Of a stretch of DNA of 40,886 nucleotides, positions 29,126 to 38,815 are shown piece after piece. A program made the position numbers and the translations under genes. Source of the stretch: SAR116 cluster bacterium AG-426-A06 (lineage in GTDB: Bacteria > Pseudomonadota > Alphaproteobacteria > Puniceispirillales > Marisalimonadaceae). The stretch is from positions 1-40,886 of the forward strand of contig QCNM01000005.1 of NCBI GenBank assembly GCA_003210115.1. Reading direction: 5' to 3'. How positions within the stretch are numbered: position 1 is the stretch's first letter; each line of letters opens with the position of its first letter. The notes under the pieces were generated by a model. It did not search any database, was not told the DNA's origin, and saw nothing but the letters and a program-made list of their open reading frames with translations.

Positions 29126-29941
29126 ATGAATCATATTGTATTAATTGGACATGGAAAAATGGGAGCAGCCCTTGCAAAAGGTTGGGTAAAAGAAAACTCT
29201 CAGTATAAAATTTCAATAATTGAAAAAGAAGAACTATTCTTAAATTATAAAAAATTTACAAATTTAAAAATATACAAAAATTTCAATGAATTTTTTACAG
29301 AAAATAAAAAAATTGATTTTGTTGTTCTTGCTATAAAACCTCAACAATTAAATGATATAAAAAATGATATATTAAAATTTGAAAATAAAAGTACAGTTTT
29401 TATATCAATTTTAGCTGGAAAATCTGTTAGTTGGTTTAAAGAAAATATTTCAACTGAAATAAAAATAGTTAGAGCAATGCCTAATCTACCAGCCTCTATA
29501 TCAAGGGGTGTTACAGCTATATATTGTTCTGATTCTATACTGCCTAATGAAAAGCTCATTATAGAAGAACTATTATCATCAATCGGTACAGTTTCTTTTG
29601 TTTCAAATGAAGAACAAATAGATTTAATAACTGCAATTTCTGGATCAGGGCCAGCTTACTTCTTTTATTTAACAGAAGCTCTAACTGAAATTGCTATGGA
29701 TTTAGGAATATCCAAAGATGATGCTACCAATTTTGCTAAAAATACTTTTATTGGTTCAGCCATTTTGTTAGACTCTGACAAGTGTAATAATGCCACTTCT
29801 CTTAGAAAAAATGTTACTAGTCCAGGTGGAACAACTGAAGCGGCTTTAAAAATTCTAATGAATGAAGAAGAAGGTTTAAAAGTTATATTAAAAAAAGCTG
29901 TATTAAATGCTATTAATAGAGCACATGAATTAAAAAATTAA
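29126..29941 (+). CDS. proC: Pyrroline-5-carboxylate reductase
   Basis: VLIGHGKMGAALAKGW, RAMPNLPASISRGVTAI, ISGSGPAYFFYLTEAL, TSPGGTTEAAL. Confidence 0.95.
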   Translation: MNHIVLIGHGKMGAALAKGWVKENSQYKISIIEKEELFLNYKKFTNLKIYKNFNEFFTENKKIDFVVLAIKPQQLNDIKNDILKFENKSTVFISILAGKSVSWFKENISTEIKIVRAMPNLPASISRGVTAIYCSDSILPNEKLIIEELLSSIGTVSFVSNEEQIDLITAISGSGPAYFFYLTEALTEIAMDLGISKDDATNFAKNTFIGSAILLDSDKCNNATSLRKNVTSPGGTTEAALKILMNEEEGLKVILKKAVLNAINRAHELKN

Positions 29942-29945
29942 AAAG

Positions 29946-30530
29946 ATGAATAATTTTGAAATAAAATATTTAATTGCTGATGAATATATTGCTTCAATTT
30001 TAAATGGAGAAAATTTTGATTTAAATGCAATTTCAAAGACATTAAAAATTGATAATTCTGTAATTCAAACATTATTTCCTTATACTGAAAAAATTAACAA
30101 GTTAGAGTATTTAAAAATATTTAATTCAAAAATAGATGATGAAATATTAATTTTATTTAGCAAAGAAATTAGAGATGAAGATGCAACATATTTTGAAAAA
30201 ATTTTAGAAGCATTTTTTATAAAATTTGAAAATTTGCATAAATATAAAAAAGCATTAATTGTTTTAAGTTCTGAAAACAAAGATAAATTGTTAAACTTTT
30301 TAATTTTAAATAATCAAAATCATAAATTTTTTTTAAAGTTGTTGAAATGTTGTGGTGATAAGGATCCATTTATTAAATTAAATATTAAAGCAGCCCTATT
30401 TAATTCTCTTTATGTTAAGAATTTGAACGTCCTTTTAAATAGAGAAAAAATAACTGTAGATAAAATTATGAGTAATTTAGATAAGGACTTAAAGAAAGTA
30501 TTTGAATTACCATTCTTATTTAAAAATTAG
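29946..30530 (+). CDS. Hypothetical protein, possibly TetR/COQ9-like helical fold
   Basis: Complete 194-aa ORF, 4 nt after proC; N-term FDLNAISKTLKIDNSVIQTLFPYTEKINKLEYL resembles a degenerate TetR-type HTH. Family call is weak. Confidence 0.5.
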   Translation: MNNFEIKYLIADEYIASILNGENFDLNAISKTLKIDNSVIQTLFPYTEKINKLEYLKIFNSKIDDEILILFSKEIRDEDATYFEKILEAFFIKFENLHKYKKALIVLSSENKDKLLNFLILNNQNHKFFLKLLKCCGDKDPFIKLNIKAALFNSLYVKNLNVLLNREKITVDKIMSNLDKDLKKVFELPFLFKN

Positions 30531-31837
30531 ATTGGTAGTATTATTCTAGCCCTTAATCCACCTAATGGACTATCATCTAAAATTAGTTCGCCACCATGCG
30601 AAAGTATGGAGTTATTTGCAATTGAAAGTCCAAGTCCAATACCTCCTGTATTTTTATTTCTTGAATGTTCCAACCTATTAAATGGTAGTAATGCCTCCTC
30701 TCTTTTGTCACGAGGTATTCCTGGACCATTGTCATCAATTATAACTTCGCAATGATCATCAAATAATCGAGTTGAAATTTTAGCTTTTCCAGCATATTTA
30801 ATAGCGTTATTCAACAAATTTATTAATGCTCGATTAATTGATCTTACTTGCATAGGAAAAATGGGCAAGTCAGATGTGGGTGGAGATATTTCAATTTTAT
30901 TTAAGCTAGGATCTGACGATTTGGCTGCTAGTTGAACTATTTTAAATAAATTTGCTTCGACCATTTCCTCTTCTCTATCATCTTTTGCAAACTCTAAATA
31001 ACCTTTAATCATTTCTTCCATTTCGTCCAGATCTTCTCCTAAATTATTTTTGAAATTAGTATTTTCATTGAGTAATTCTAGTTGTAATTTCATTCTTGTT
31101 ATTGGAGTTCTCAAATCATGACTTACACCTGCAAGTAATTCCATTCTTTCTGTAATTTGTTTTTTTATTCTATGTCTCATAGCTTGAAAAGCTCTACCAG
31201 CTAATCTTACTTCGGTAGCACCTTCAATATTATAATTTTTAACATCTCGACCAAAACCAATCTGACGAGCAGCATTCGCCAAATTTAAAATTGGTCTAAC
31301 TTGACCTCTTAGAAAAATTATTGCAATAGAAAATAAAATTACTGACGAACCAATAGACCATATAATAAATGTTAGACCGGTAGATGCAAATAACCGTTTT
31401 TTTTCAATTGTCATTCTTACAATACCATTAGCTAATTGTATATCAGTAACTATTTGGCCAGTATTTTCTTGAGTTGATAAATAAAAAGGTTTTTTTATTC
31501 TTAAAAATAAAGCATCTCTGAAATTGAAAAATTTTTTGTCTAAATTTTGATTTGGTTTTAATATTCCTCCTTCTAGCCAATAAAATATAAAATTAAAATA
31601 TTGTCTTGCTTTTGCAGCAGATAATGACCGTTCATCTTCAGAGGGATTAGAACCCAGTTCGTCAATTAAAAGTCCTATATCATTTGCAAGATTTTTTGAC
31701 ATATGTCTTGAGACAGAGTCCCAGTGTCTTTCATAAAAAATAACAACAGATATTATTTGAACCAATATTATAGGAACAAGTATGATGGATAACATTCTTC
31801 CAAATAAACTTTTTGGAGTAATGTTTCTAAGCCTCAT
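30527..31837 (-). CDS. Sensor histidine kinase (EnvZ-like, HAMP domain)
   Basis: Two TM segments, GVSHDLRTPITRMKLQLEL H box, INRALINLLNNAIKYA N box, IDDNGPGIP, GGIGLGLSI. Confidence 0.93.
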   Translation of the reverse strand: MRLRNITPKSLFGRMLSIILVPIILVQIISVVIFYERHWDSVSRHMSKNLANDIGLLIDELGSNPSEDERSLSAAKARQYFNFIFYWLEGGILKPNQNLDKKFFNFRDALFLRIKKPFYLSTQENTGQIVTDIQLANGIVRMTIEKKRLFASTGLTFIIWSIGSSVILFSIAIIFLRGQVRPILNLANAARQIGFGRDVKNYNIEGATEVRLAGRAFQAMRHRIKKQITERMELLAGVSHDLRTPITRMKLQLELLNENTNFKNNLGEDLDEMEEMIKGYLEFAKDDREEEMVEANLFKIVQLAAKSSDPSLNKIEISPPTSDLPIFPMQVRSINRALINLLNNAIKYAGKAKISTRLFDDHCEVIIDDNGPGIPRDKREEALLPFNRLEHSRNKNTGGIGLGLSIANNSILSHGGELILDDSPLGGLRARIILPI

Positions 31838-32549
31838 TGCTAAATTCTCTATTATTAAAAGTATTTAATTTCCATCCAAAGCCCCTTATAGTTTGAAGAT
31901 ATGTTGGAAATCTTTGATCTCTTTCAATTTTTTTTCTTATTCTAGTTATTGCAACATCAATTGATCTATCTTCCATTTTTCCACCTAACATTTTATTCAA
32001 ATCATCTCTAGAGAGAGTTTTATTTGGCATTTTTGCAAAGCATTTTAATAAATTTTGTTCCGAAGTAGTAAGATGTATCGATAAACCATTCTTGTAAAGA
32101 TTTAAGGAATCCATATTAAAGAAAAATGGACCAAACTCTAAATTTGAACTAGGTTTTATTTTATTAATATAAGAATTTCTTTTTAAGATATTTTTTATCC
32201 TTAATAATAGTTCTTTAGGTTGGAAGGGTTTTGATAGATAATCATCAGCACCAGTTTCTAATCCATCAATTCTATCTTGAGTAGAGGACATTGCTGTTAA
32301 CATTAAAATTGGAACTCTACTTTTTTTTCTTATTTCTTTTAAAAATTGAAGTCCTGTTTTTCCAGGCATCATTATATCTAAAATAATTAAATCAAAGATT
32401 ATACTACTCATTAAATTTTGAGCGTCATCAGCGTTAGAAGCATCTGATACTAAAAATTCATTATTTTTTAAAAAATCACTTAAAAGAGTTCTCAATTTTT
32501 GATCATCATCAACAATTAAAATATGTGTATTAATAATAAACCTCTTCAA
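31827..32549 (-). CDS. OmpR-family response regulator
   Basis: HILIVDDDQKLRTLLSDFL, LIILDIMMPGKTGLQFL, ADDYLSKPFQPKELLLRI; winged-helix C-term SIDVAITRIRKKIE...IRGFGWKLN. Exact start uncertain. Confidence 0.95.
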   Translation of the reverse strand: MKRFIINTHILIVDDDQKLRTLLSDFLKNNEFLVSDASNADDAQNLMSSIIFDLIILDIMMPGKTGLQFLKEIRKKSRVPILMLTAMSSTQDRIDGLETGADDYLSKPFQPKELLLRIKNILKRNSYINKIKPSSNLEFGPFFFNMDSLNLYKNGLSIHLTTSEQNLLKCFAKMPNKTLSRDDLNKMLGGKMEDRSIDVAITRIRKKIERDQRFPTYLQTIRGFGWKLNTFNNREFSNEA

Positions 32550-32663
32550 ATATATTTTATTTAAAATTATTACAACTCCAAGTGAAATTACAATTTTATT
32601 TTTTTAATTTAGTAGTTACTTTTTAAAAAAATTTGTTTAAATTAAAATTTTTATGAGGTTTTT

Positions 32664-33539
32664 GTGATACAGGGTTTTGATAATAGAGAAGGAAAAATTT
32701 GGCTTAATGGTAAGTTAGTTGAATGGAACGATTCAAAGATACACGTACTGAATCATGGGTTACATTACGCTAGTTCAGTTTTTGAAGGTGAAAGAGCGTA
32801 TAATGGTAAAATCTTTAAATCTGAAGAACATACCCAAAGATTCTTCGAGGGTGCTCAAACTATGGACATGGAAATACCTTTCACTCAATCTGAAATTTTG
32901 AATGCAAAAAAGGAATTAATTATTTCAAATGGTTTAAAAGACGCATATGTGAGGCCTATAGCATGGCGAGGTAGTGAAATGATGGCTGTATCAGCTCAAA
33001 AAACAACTATTAATGTCGCTATTGCATCATGGGCATGGCCAAGTTATTTTGATCCAAGTGAAAAAATGAAAGGTATTAAATTAGATATTGCTAAATGGAA
33101 AAGGCCTGACCCAAATTGTGCTCCTGTGCATGTAAAAGCATCTGGATTGTATATGATATGTACACTATCAAAACATGATGCAGAAGCAAAAGGTTATAGT
33201 GATGCACTGATGTTAGACTGGAGGGATCTTATAGCGGAGGCAACTGGCGCTAATATATTTTTTAAATTTAAAGACGGAAATTTATATACTCCAAAACCTG
33301 ATTGTTTTTTAGATGGAATTACAAGACGTACAGTAATACAGTTAGCTAGAGATTTAGGTGTAAATACTATTGAAAAACAATTAAAATTGGAAGATGTTCA
33401 TAGTGCTGAAGAATGTTTTTTAACTGGAACAGCAGCAGAAGTTACACCTGTAAGTCAAATTGGTAAAAATATAAAATTTACGCCTGGTGAATTATCATAT
33501 AATTTAATGAAAGCATACGAAAAAATTGTAAATATTTAA
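32664..33539 (+). CDS. ilvE: Branched-chain amino acid aminotransferase
   Basis: HVLNHGLHYASSVFEGERAYNG, YVRPIAWRGSEMMAV, VHVKASGLYMICTLSKHDA, ECFLTGTAAEVTPV. GTG start following gagg. Confidence 0.93.
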   Translation: MIQGFDNREGKIWLNGKLVEWNDSKIHVLNHGLHYASSVFEGERAYNGKIFKSEEHTQRFFEGAQTMDMEIPFTQSEILNAKKELIISNGLKDAYVRPIAWRGSEMMAVSAQKTTINVAIASWAWPSYFDPSEKMKGIKLDIAKWKRPDPNCAPVHVKASGLYMICTLSKHDAEAKGYSDALMLDWRDLIAEATGANIFFKFKDGNLYTPKPDCFLDGITRRTVIQLARDLGVNTIEKQLKLEDVHSAEECFLTGTAAEVTPVSQIGKNIKFTPGELSYNLMKAYEKIVNI

Positions 33540-33543
33540 TGTA

Positions 33544-34002
33544 TCAAATCCATTTTTTGAGGGCTTTGATTTCTTTTTTATCTTGGATTACCCATTTTTT
33601 TTCGCCTTCTAATTCTTCTAATTTCCAAAATGTAGCATTTGATTTTAAATAATCCATGATAAAGTTACATGCATTGAATGCATTCTGTCTATGTTTTGAA
33701 CTCACTCCAACGTAAACAATTTTATCTTTAGGAAATAACTTACCTACTCTATGTATAATAGAAGCATAATTAATATCCCATTTTTTAAAAGCCTTTTCTG
33801 CTATTTTTAAAATTTCATTTTCTGTCATTACAGGATAGTGTTCTAATGTCATTGATAAAATGTTTTTATTATTTTTGTCTTTAGCTCTAACAGTGCCTAA
33901 AAAGTTTACTATTGCTCCAGTATTATTTTTTAAAAGAAACTTATTTTCTCGTTCAATATTAAAAGATTTTTTTTGAATTTTAATTTTGATTTTTCTTGTT
34001 AT
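33544..34002 (-). CDS. moaE: Molybdopterin synthase catalytic subunit MoaE; probable ATA (non-ATG/GTG/TTG) start
   Basis: Called ORF (33544..33852) covers only the C-terminal 102 aa. Manual reverse-strand translation extends the frame with TRKIKIKIQKKSFNIERENKFLLKNNTGAIVNFLGTVRAKDKNNKNILS, which supplies the missing MoaE N-term (GAIVNFLGTVR). ATA at 34002-34000 lies 5 nt after GGAGG. Confidence 0.85.
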   Translation of the reverse strand: MTRKIKIKIQKKSFNIERENKFLLKNNTGAIVNFLGTVRAKDKNNKNILSMTLEHYPVMTENEILKIAEKAFKKWDINYASIIHRVGKLFPKDKIVYVGVSSKHRQNAFNACNFIMDYLKSNATFWKLEELEGEKKWVIQDKKEIKALKKWI

Positions 34003-34003
34003 T

Positions 34004-34255
34004 TTAACCTCCTGTAACAGGAGGAAAAAAAGCTATTTCATCATCATTTCTAATTTTTGTAGATTTTGAAATATAAATTTTATTTTGTGCCACTTTGATA
34101 GTAGCACGTTTACTAAATGCTTTTTTATATTGTTCATTTTTTGTTATTAAAAAATCAATTAACTTTTCTGGGGTATCTATATCTGGGGAAATTGAGATTG
34201 TTTCTTCAGATTTACCTACAATGTCTTTTACCCATGAAAAATATTTAATGATCAT
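34004..34255 (-). CDS. moaD: Molybdopterin synthase sulfur carrier subunit MoaD
   Basis: MIIKYFSWVKDIVGKSEE...IRNDDEIAFFPPVTGG with C-terminal Gly-Gly. Confidence 0.93.
   Translation of the reverse strand: MIIKYFSWVKDIVGKSEETISISPDIDTPEKLIDFLITKNEQYKKAFSKRATIKVAQNKIYISKSTKIRNDDEIAFFPPVTGG
34008..34013 (-). promoter_or_regulatory. Shine-Dalgarno AGGAGG for moaE, embedded in the MoaD C-terminal Gly-Gly codons
   Basis: Reverse strand ACAGGAGGTTAAAATA: GGA GGT TAA is the end of moaD and AGGAGG sits 5 nt before the ATA of moaE. Confidence 0.7.
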
Positions 34256-34266
34256 ATATTAATATC

Positions 34267-34842
34267 CTATAAATGATCCCATACTTTTTTTAGATAATCA
34301 TAACATGTAATTATAGTTATTATCCCTGCAATCCAAATTAAAAAGACTGACAAAATAAAAATAACCTTTGATTCGAAAAAAAATGAATGAGATCTCCAAA
34401 CAAGGTATGTTGAGCAGGCAATGATTTGAATTGTTGTTTTCCATTTGGCTAAAACTGAAACATCAAGTGTTATCTTCATATTGTATGTTTGTTCTCTAAT
34501 GCCAGTTATAAAAATTTCTCTTAATACTATGAATAAAACTGGAATGAAAGTATAATAATAATCAAAAAAACCCTCCATACTAAGAGCTAATAATGTTGAA
34601 ATAATCAACATTTTATCAGCAACAGGATCAATAATTTTACCAAAATTTGATGTTACATTATATTTTCTTGCTAAGAAGCCATCAAAAAAATCGGTAATTC
34701 CAGCAATGATAAAAATTATTGGTGCGAGAATAGCACCAATTTCATCTCCATAAATAATAAACCAAGGCACAATGATACTACTAAGACATCTAAAGCTTGT
34801 AAGAAAATTTGGTATATGTTTTTGTAATTTAACTGAATGCAT
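34267..34842 (-). CDS. pgsA: CDP-diacylglycerol-glycerol-3-phosphate 3-phosphatidyltransferase
   Basis: CDP-alcohol phosphotransferase motif DFFDGFLARKYNVTSNFGKIIDPVADK; N-term IPNFLTSFRCLSS. Confidence 0.94.
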   Translation of the reverse strand: MHSVKLQKHIPNFLTSFRCLSSIIVPWFIIYGDEIGAILAPIIFIIAGITDFFDGFLARKYNVTSNFGKIIDPVADKMLIISTLLALSMEGFFDYYYTFIPVLFIVLREIFITGIREQTYNMKITLDVSVLAKWKTTIQIIACSTYLVWRSHSFFFESKVIFILSVFLIWIAGIITIITCYDYLKKVWDHL

Positions 34843-34865
34843 AAGTTATATTAATAATTTATTTT

Positions 34866-36740
34866 TTAACTACCATTAAAAAAATTAAAAATTATTTCAG
34901 CAGTTTTTTTATTTATATTTGGTACTTTTTCTAAATCTTCAATCGAAGCTTTTTTAATACCATTACTGGATCCAAAATAATTTAATAGATTTCTTTTTCT
35001 GATCTTCCCAATACCTTGTATTTCGTCTACAGGATTTTTGAAAAGAGCTTTTGTCCTTTTACTTCTATGATATCCAATTGCAAATCTATGCGCCTCATCA
35101 CGTAAATTTTGTAAAAAAAATCGTATTGGATCATTTTTATTTAAAAATAGTTCTTTATTATCACCGTAATAAAAATTTTCATTTCCCGAGTTTCTATCTC
35201 TTCCTTTTGAAACAGCTAATACAAAAATTTCATGATTTTTAATTTGATTTAGTGTATCTTGAACTTTTCTTAAATGCCCTTTTCCGCCATCAATAAGAAC
35301 TAAATCTGGTGGCTGAATGGTAGTATTATTTTTAAAGCGTCTCGTTATAACTTCTTCCATCATAGAATAATCATCATTGAATTTAAAAGTTTTCTCTTGA
35401 ATTAACCCTTTAATTATAAATTTTCTATATAAGTTTTTTTCAAAGCCATTCTCTGTAAATGTAATGAATGCTCCAATTGCGTTTGTCCCTTGGTTATGAG
35501 AATTATCATATGTCTCTATTTTCTTAATTTCATTAATGTTAAGCAATTTACTTAAATTAAATAAGTTTTTCTTATTTGAGGTGCTTTGAAAAAGTTTTTT
35601 ATTTAAATTTTGAAGAGCTGTTTTTTCTAAATCATTAAGTATTTTTAATTTAAAACCTTTCAGTGGTTTATAAATTTTTACCAAATTTTTTTGTTGTTTA
35701 GAAAAAAGTTCCTCAAGTAAACTTTTTTGTTCTGGTATAATATTAACAATTATTAATTTTGGTGCGTCATTATTTTTATAATATTGATTTAAAAAGGCAG
35801 ACATAATTTCATTTTCTTTTAAATAATCGCCGTAATCAGTGATTTTTGGGAAATGAGAAATTGAACCATAATTACTTCCATTTCTAATAATTGACATTTG
35901 AACTACACAATGATTTTGTTTTTTTATCATATAAATTAAATCAAGATTTTTAAGGTTTTGATAATTTATATTTTGAGATGTTATAACATTAGATATCGCA
36001 TAAATTTGATTTCTTAAAATCGCAGCTTCTTCATAATTTTGATTTTCAGATTTCTCATACATTTTATCTGACAAAATCTTTTTAATATTTTGTGATTTTC
36101 CTGACAAAAAATTAATTACATTTTGTATTCCCTCTAAATATTCAACTTTAGAAATATAGTTTACGCATGGAGCGCTACATCTTTTTATTTGATATTGAAG
36201 GCAGGGTCTGGATCGAGTATTAAAAATATTATCTGAACAATTTCTGATTAAAAAAACCTTTTGCAACGTTTCGATTGTCTTGTTGATTGAACCTTTAGAA
36301 GTAAATGGGCCAAAATATTTTCCTTTTTTATTTTTCATTCCTCTGTGAGTTATCATTTTTGGAAAGTCATCATTGGTTGATATATAAATAGAACTAAAAC
36401 TTTTATCGTCTTTTAATAGAACATTAAATTTTGGTTCGAATTTTTTAATTAAGTTAGATTCTAGTAGCAAAGCCTCTACCTCAGAATTGGTAATATTGAT
36501 TTCTATTTTTTGGATATTACTAATCATTGTAATTAGACGTCTATTTAGTTTATTAGCTTTAGTATAGCTGAGAACTCTTTTGTATAAATTCTTAGCTTTT
36601 CCAATATATATTGGTTCGTCTGAGGAATTAATCATTTTATAAATTCCAGGTTTTTTTGGAATGTTTTTAAGTTCTAATAAAATAACTTTTATTCCATGTT
36701 CAAGATTTAAATGATTACCAACTTTGGTTATTTTATTCAT
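34866..36740 (-). CDS. uvrC: Excinuclease ABC subunit C
   Basis: GIY-YIG N-term KKPGIYKMINSSDEPIYIGKAKNLYKRV, KYFGPFTSKGSI, ETYDNSHNQGTNAIGAFI, DLVLIDGGKGHL, C-term HhH. Confidence 0.97.
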   Translation of the reverse strand: MNKITKVGNHLNLEHGIKVILLELKNIPKKPGIYKMINSSDEPIYIGKAKNLYKRVLSYTKANKLNRRLITMISNIQKIEINITNSEVEALLLESNLIKKFEPKFNVLLKDDKSFSSIYISTNDDFPKMITHRGMKNKKGKYFGPFTSKGSINKTIETLQKVFLIRNCSDNIFNTRSRPCLQYQIKRCSAPCVNYISKVEYLEGIQNVINFLSGKSQNIKKILSDKMYEKSENQNYEEAAILRNQIYAISNVITSQNINYQNLKNLDLIYMIKKQNHCVVQMSIIRNGSNYGSISHFPKITDYGDYLKENEIMSAFLNQYYKNNDAPKLIIVNIIPEQKSLLEELFSKQQKNLVKIYKPLKGFKLKILNDLEKTALQNLNKKLFQSTSNKKNLFNLSKLLNINEIKKIETYDNSHNQGTNAIGAFITFTENGFEKNLYRKFIIKGLIQEKTFKFNDDYSMMEEVITRRFKNNTTIQPPDLVLIDGGKGHLRKVQDTLNQIKNHEIFVLAVSKGRDRNSGNENFYYGDNKELFLNKNDPIRFFLQNLRDEAHRFAIGYHRSKRTKALFKNPVDEIQGIGKIRKRNLLNYFGSSNGIKKASIEDLEKVPNINKKTAEIIFNFFNGS

Positions 36741-36772
36741 AGTTAGATTATAATTTTTGAAATATCAAAAAT

Positions 36773-38758
36773 CTATTTTTTTAATAGACCAATTTCCTTT
36801 TGTTGAAGTCGATTAATAATATCTCTTAATTTTGCTGCTTCTTCAAATTCTAAATTACTTGCAGCTGCTCTCATTTCTTTTTCAAGTTCAGGAATTGATT
36901 TAACATGTTTCATTAATTTTTTTTCTTCTTTTTTATTATCATCATTTAAGTCGGACAAAATATCAGAAATTTTATTTTGTATAGTTTTAGGTTTAATATT
37001 ATTTTTTTTATTAAAAAAAAGTTGTTTTTCCCTTCTTCTATTAGTTTCATCCATTGCGTATTGCATTGATGTTGTTATTTTGTCAGCATATAGAATTACT
37101 TTGCCCTCAATATTTCTTGCGGCTCTTCCAATTGTTTGAATTAAAGATGTTTTAGATCTTAAATAACCCTCTTTATCAGCATCAAGTACCGCAACAAGTG
37201 CACACTCTGGAATATCTAAACCTTCTCTAAGTAAATTAATCCCAATCAAAACTTCAAATTTTCCTAATCTCAAATCTCTTATAATTTCAATTCTTTCTAA
37301 TGTTTCTACGTCAGAGTGAATGTATCTAACTTTTAAATTAGCCTCATGCATAAATTCTGTGAGGGATTCTGCCATTTTTTTTGTTAAGGTCGTCACAAGA
37401 ATTCTATGATTTTTTTTTATTTCTTTTTTACATTCATCTATTAAATCATCTACTTGGTTTGAAGTAGGCTTGACAATAATCTTTGGGTCAATTAATCCTG
37501 TTGGTCTTACTAATTGTTCAACAAAAACTCCATTTGTTTTATCAAGCTCCCATTCACCAGGCGTTGCTGAAACATAAATTGTTTGAGGTCTAAACATTTC
37601 CCACTCTTCAAATTTTAATGGTCTATTATCTAAGCAAGAGGGCAATCTGAATCCATATTCAGATAGAGTAAGTTTTCTGCTATGATCCCCTTTAAACATC
37701 GCTCCAATCTGACTTATGCTAATGTGACTTTCATCTGCAAAAACTAACGAGTTTTTAGGCAAATATTCAAATAATGTTGGAGGTGGCTCACCTGAATTTC
37801 TACCTGACAAATATCTACTATAATTTTCTATTCCAGGACAAGTTCCAGCTGCTTGTATCATAGCTAAGTCATGATTCGTTCTTTGTTCAAGTCTTTGAGC
37901 TTCAAGTAATTTATTTTCGTTGTAAAATTGATTTAATCTTTTTTTTAGTTCTTCTTTAATTTGTTTAATTGCCTGATTTAATGTTGGTTTGGGTGTTACA
38001 TAATGTGAGTTTGCATATAATTTAATTTGATCAAGTTTACTTAATTTTTTGCCTGTTAAGGCATCTATTTCGTAAATTTCTTCAATTTCATCTCCAAAAA
38101 AATTTATTCTCCATGCAGCATTTTCATAATGCGCTGGAAAAATTTCAACAATGTCACCCCTTACTCTAAATGTACCTCTTGAAAAATTTAAATTATTTCT
38201 CTTATATTGAAGTTCTGTAAATTGTCTAATTAATTTATGTTGTGATATATTATCACCTTTTTTTAAATTAATTGTCATTTGCGAATAAGTTTCAACAGAT
38301 CCAATTCCGTATATGCATGATACCGATGCAACAATTATAACATCATTTCTTTCTAATAAAGATCTTGTTGCAGAATGTCTCATTCTATCAATTTGTTCAT
38401 TGATGCTAGATTCCTTCTCAATGAACGTATCAGATCTTGGAACGTAAGCTTCAGGTTGATAATAATCATAATATGAAACAAAATACTCTACTGCATTCTC
38501 AGGAAAAAATTCTTTCATTTCACCGTATAATTGAGCTGCAAGAGTCTTATTTGGAGCCATTATTAAAGTTGGTTTATTAACAGATTTTATGACGTGAGCC
38601 ATTGTAAAGGTTTTTCCTGAACCAGTTACACCCATAAGTACTTGATCTTTTTCCTTTTTATTTATGCCTTCAATCAAATCATTTATTGCTTTAGGTTGAT
38701 CTCCTGCTGGATCAAAATCTGATTTTAGTTTAAATTCATGATTATTGGCAATAGACAT
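36773..38758 (-). CDS. uvrB: Excinuclease ABC subunit B
   Basis: [74 protein letters not shown] motif at C-term. Confidence 0.98.
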   Translation of the reverse strand: MSIANNHEFKLKSDFDPAGDQPKAINDLIEGINKKEKDQVLMGVTGSGKTFTMAHVIKSVNKPTLIMAPNKTLAAQLYGEMKEFFPENAVEYFVSYYDYYQPEAYVPRSDTFIEKESSINEQIDRMRHSATRSLLERNDVIIVASVSCIYGIGSVETYSQMTINLKKGDNISQHKLIRQFTELQYKRNNLNFSRGTFRVRGDIVEIFPAHYENAAWRINFFGDEIEEIYEIDALTGKKLSKLDQIKLYANSHYVTPKPTLNQAIKQIKEELKKRLNQFYNENKLLEAQRLEQRTNHDLAMIQAAGTCPGIENYSRYLSGRNSGEPPPTLFEYLPKNSLVFADESHISISQIGAMFKGDHSRKLTLSEYGFRLPSCLDNRPLKFEEWEMFRPQTIYVSATPGEWELDKTNGVFVEQLVRPTGLIDPKIIVKPTSNQVDDLIDECKKEIKKNHRILVTTLTKKMAESLTEFMHEANLKVRYIHSDVETLERIEIIRDLRLGKFEVLIGINLLREGLDIPECALVAVLDADKEGYLRSKTSLIQTIGRAARNIEGKVILYADKITTSMQYAMDETNRRREKQLFFNKKNNIKPKTIQNKISDILSDLNDDNKKEEKKLMKHVKSIPELEKEMRAAASNLEFEEAAKLRDIINRLQQKEIGLLKK

Positions 38759-38815
38759 AATATTGATTTATGATAGAAAGAAAAATATTCAATAGCATTA
38801 GTGATTGGAGTTTAA

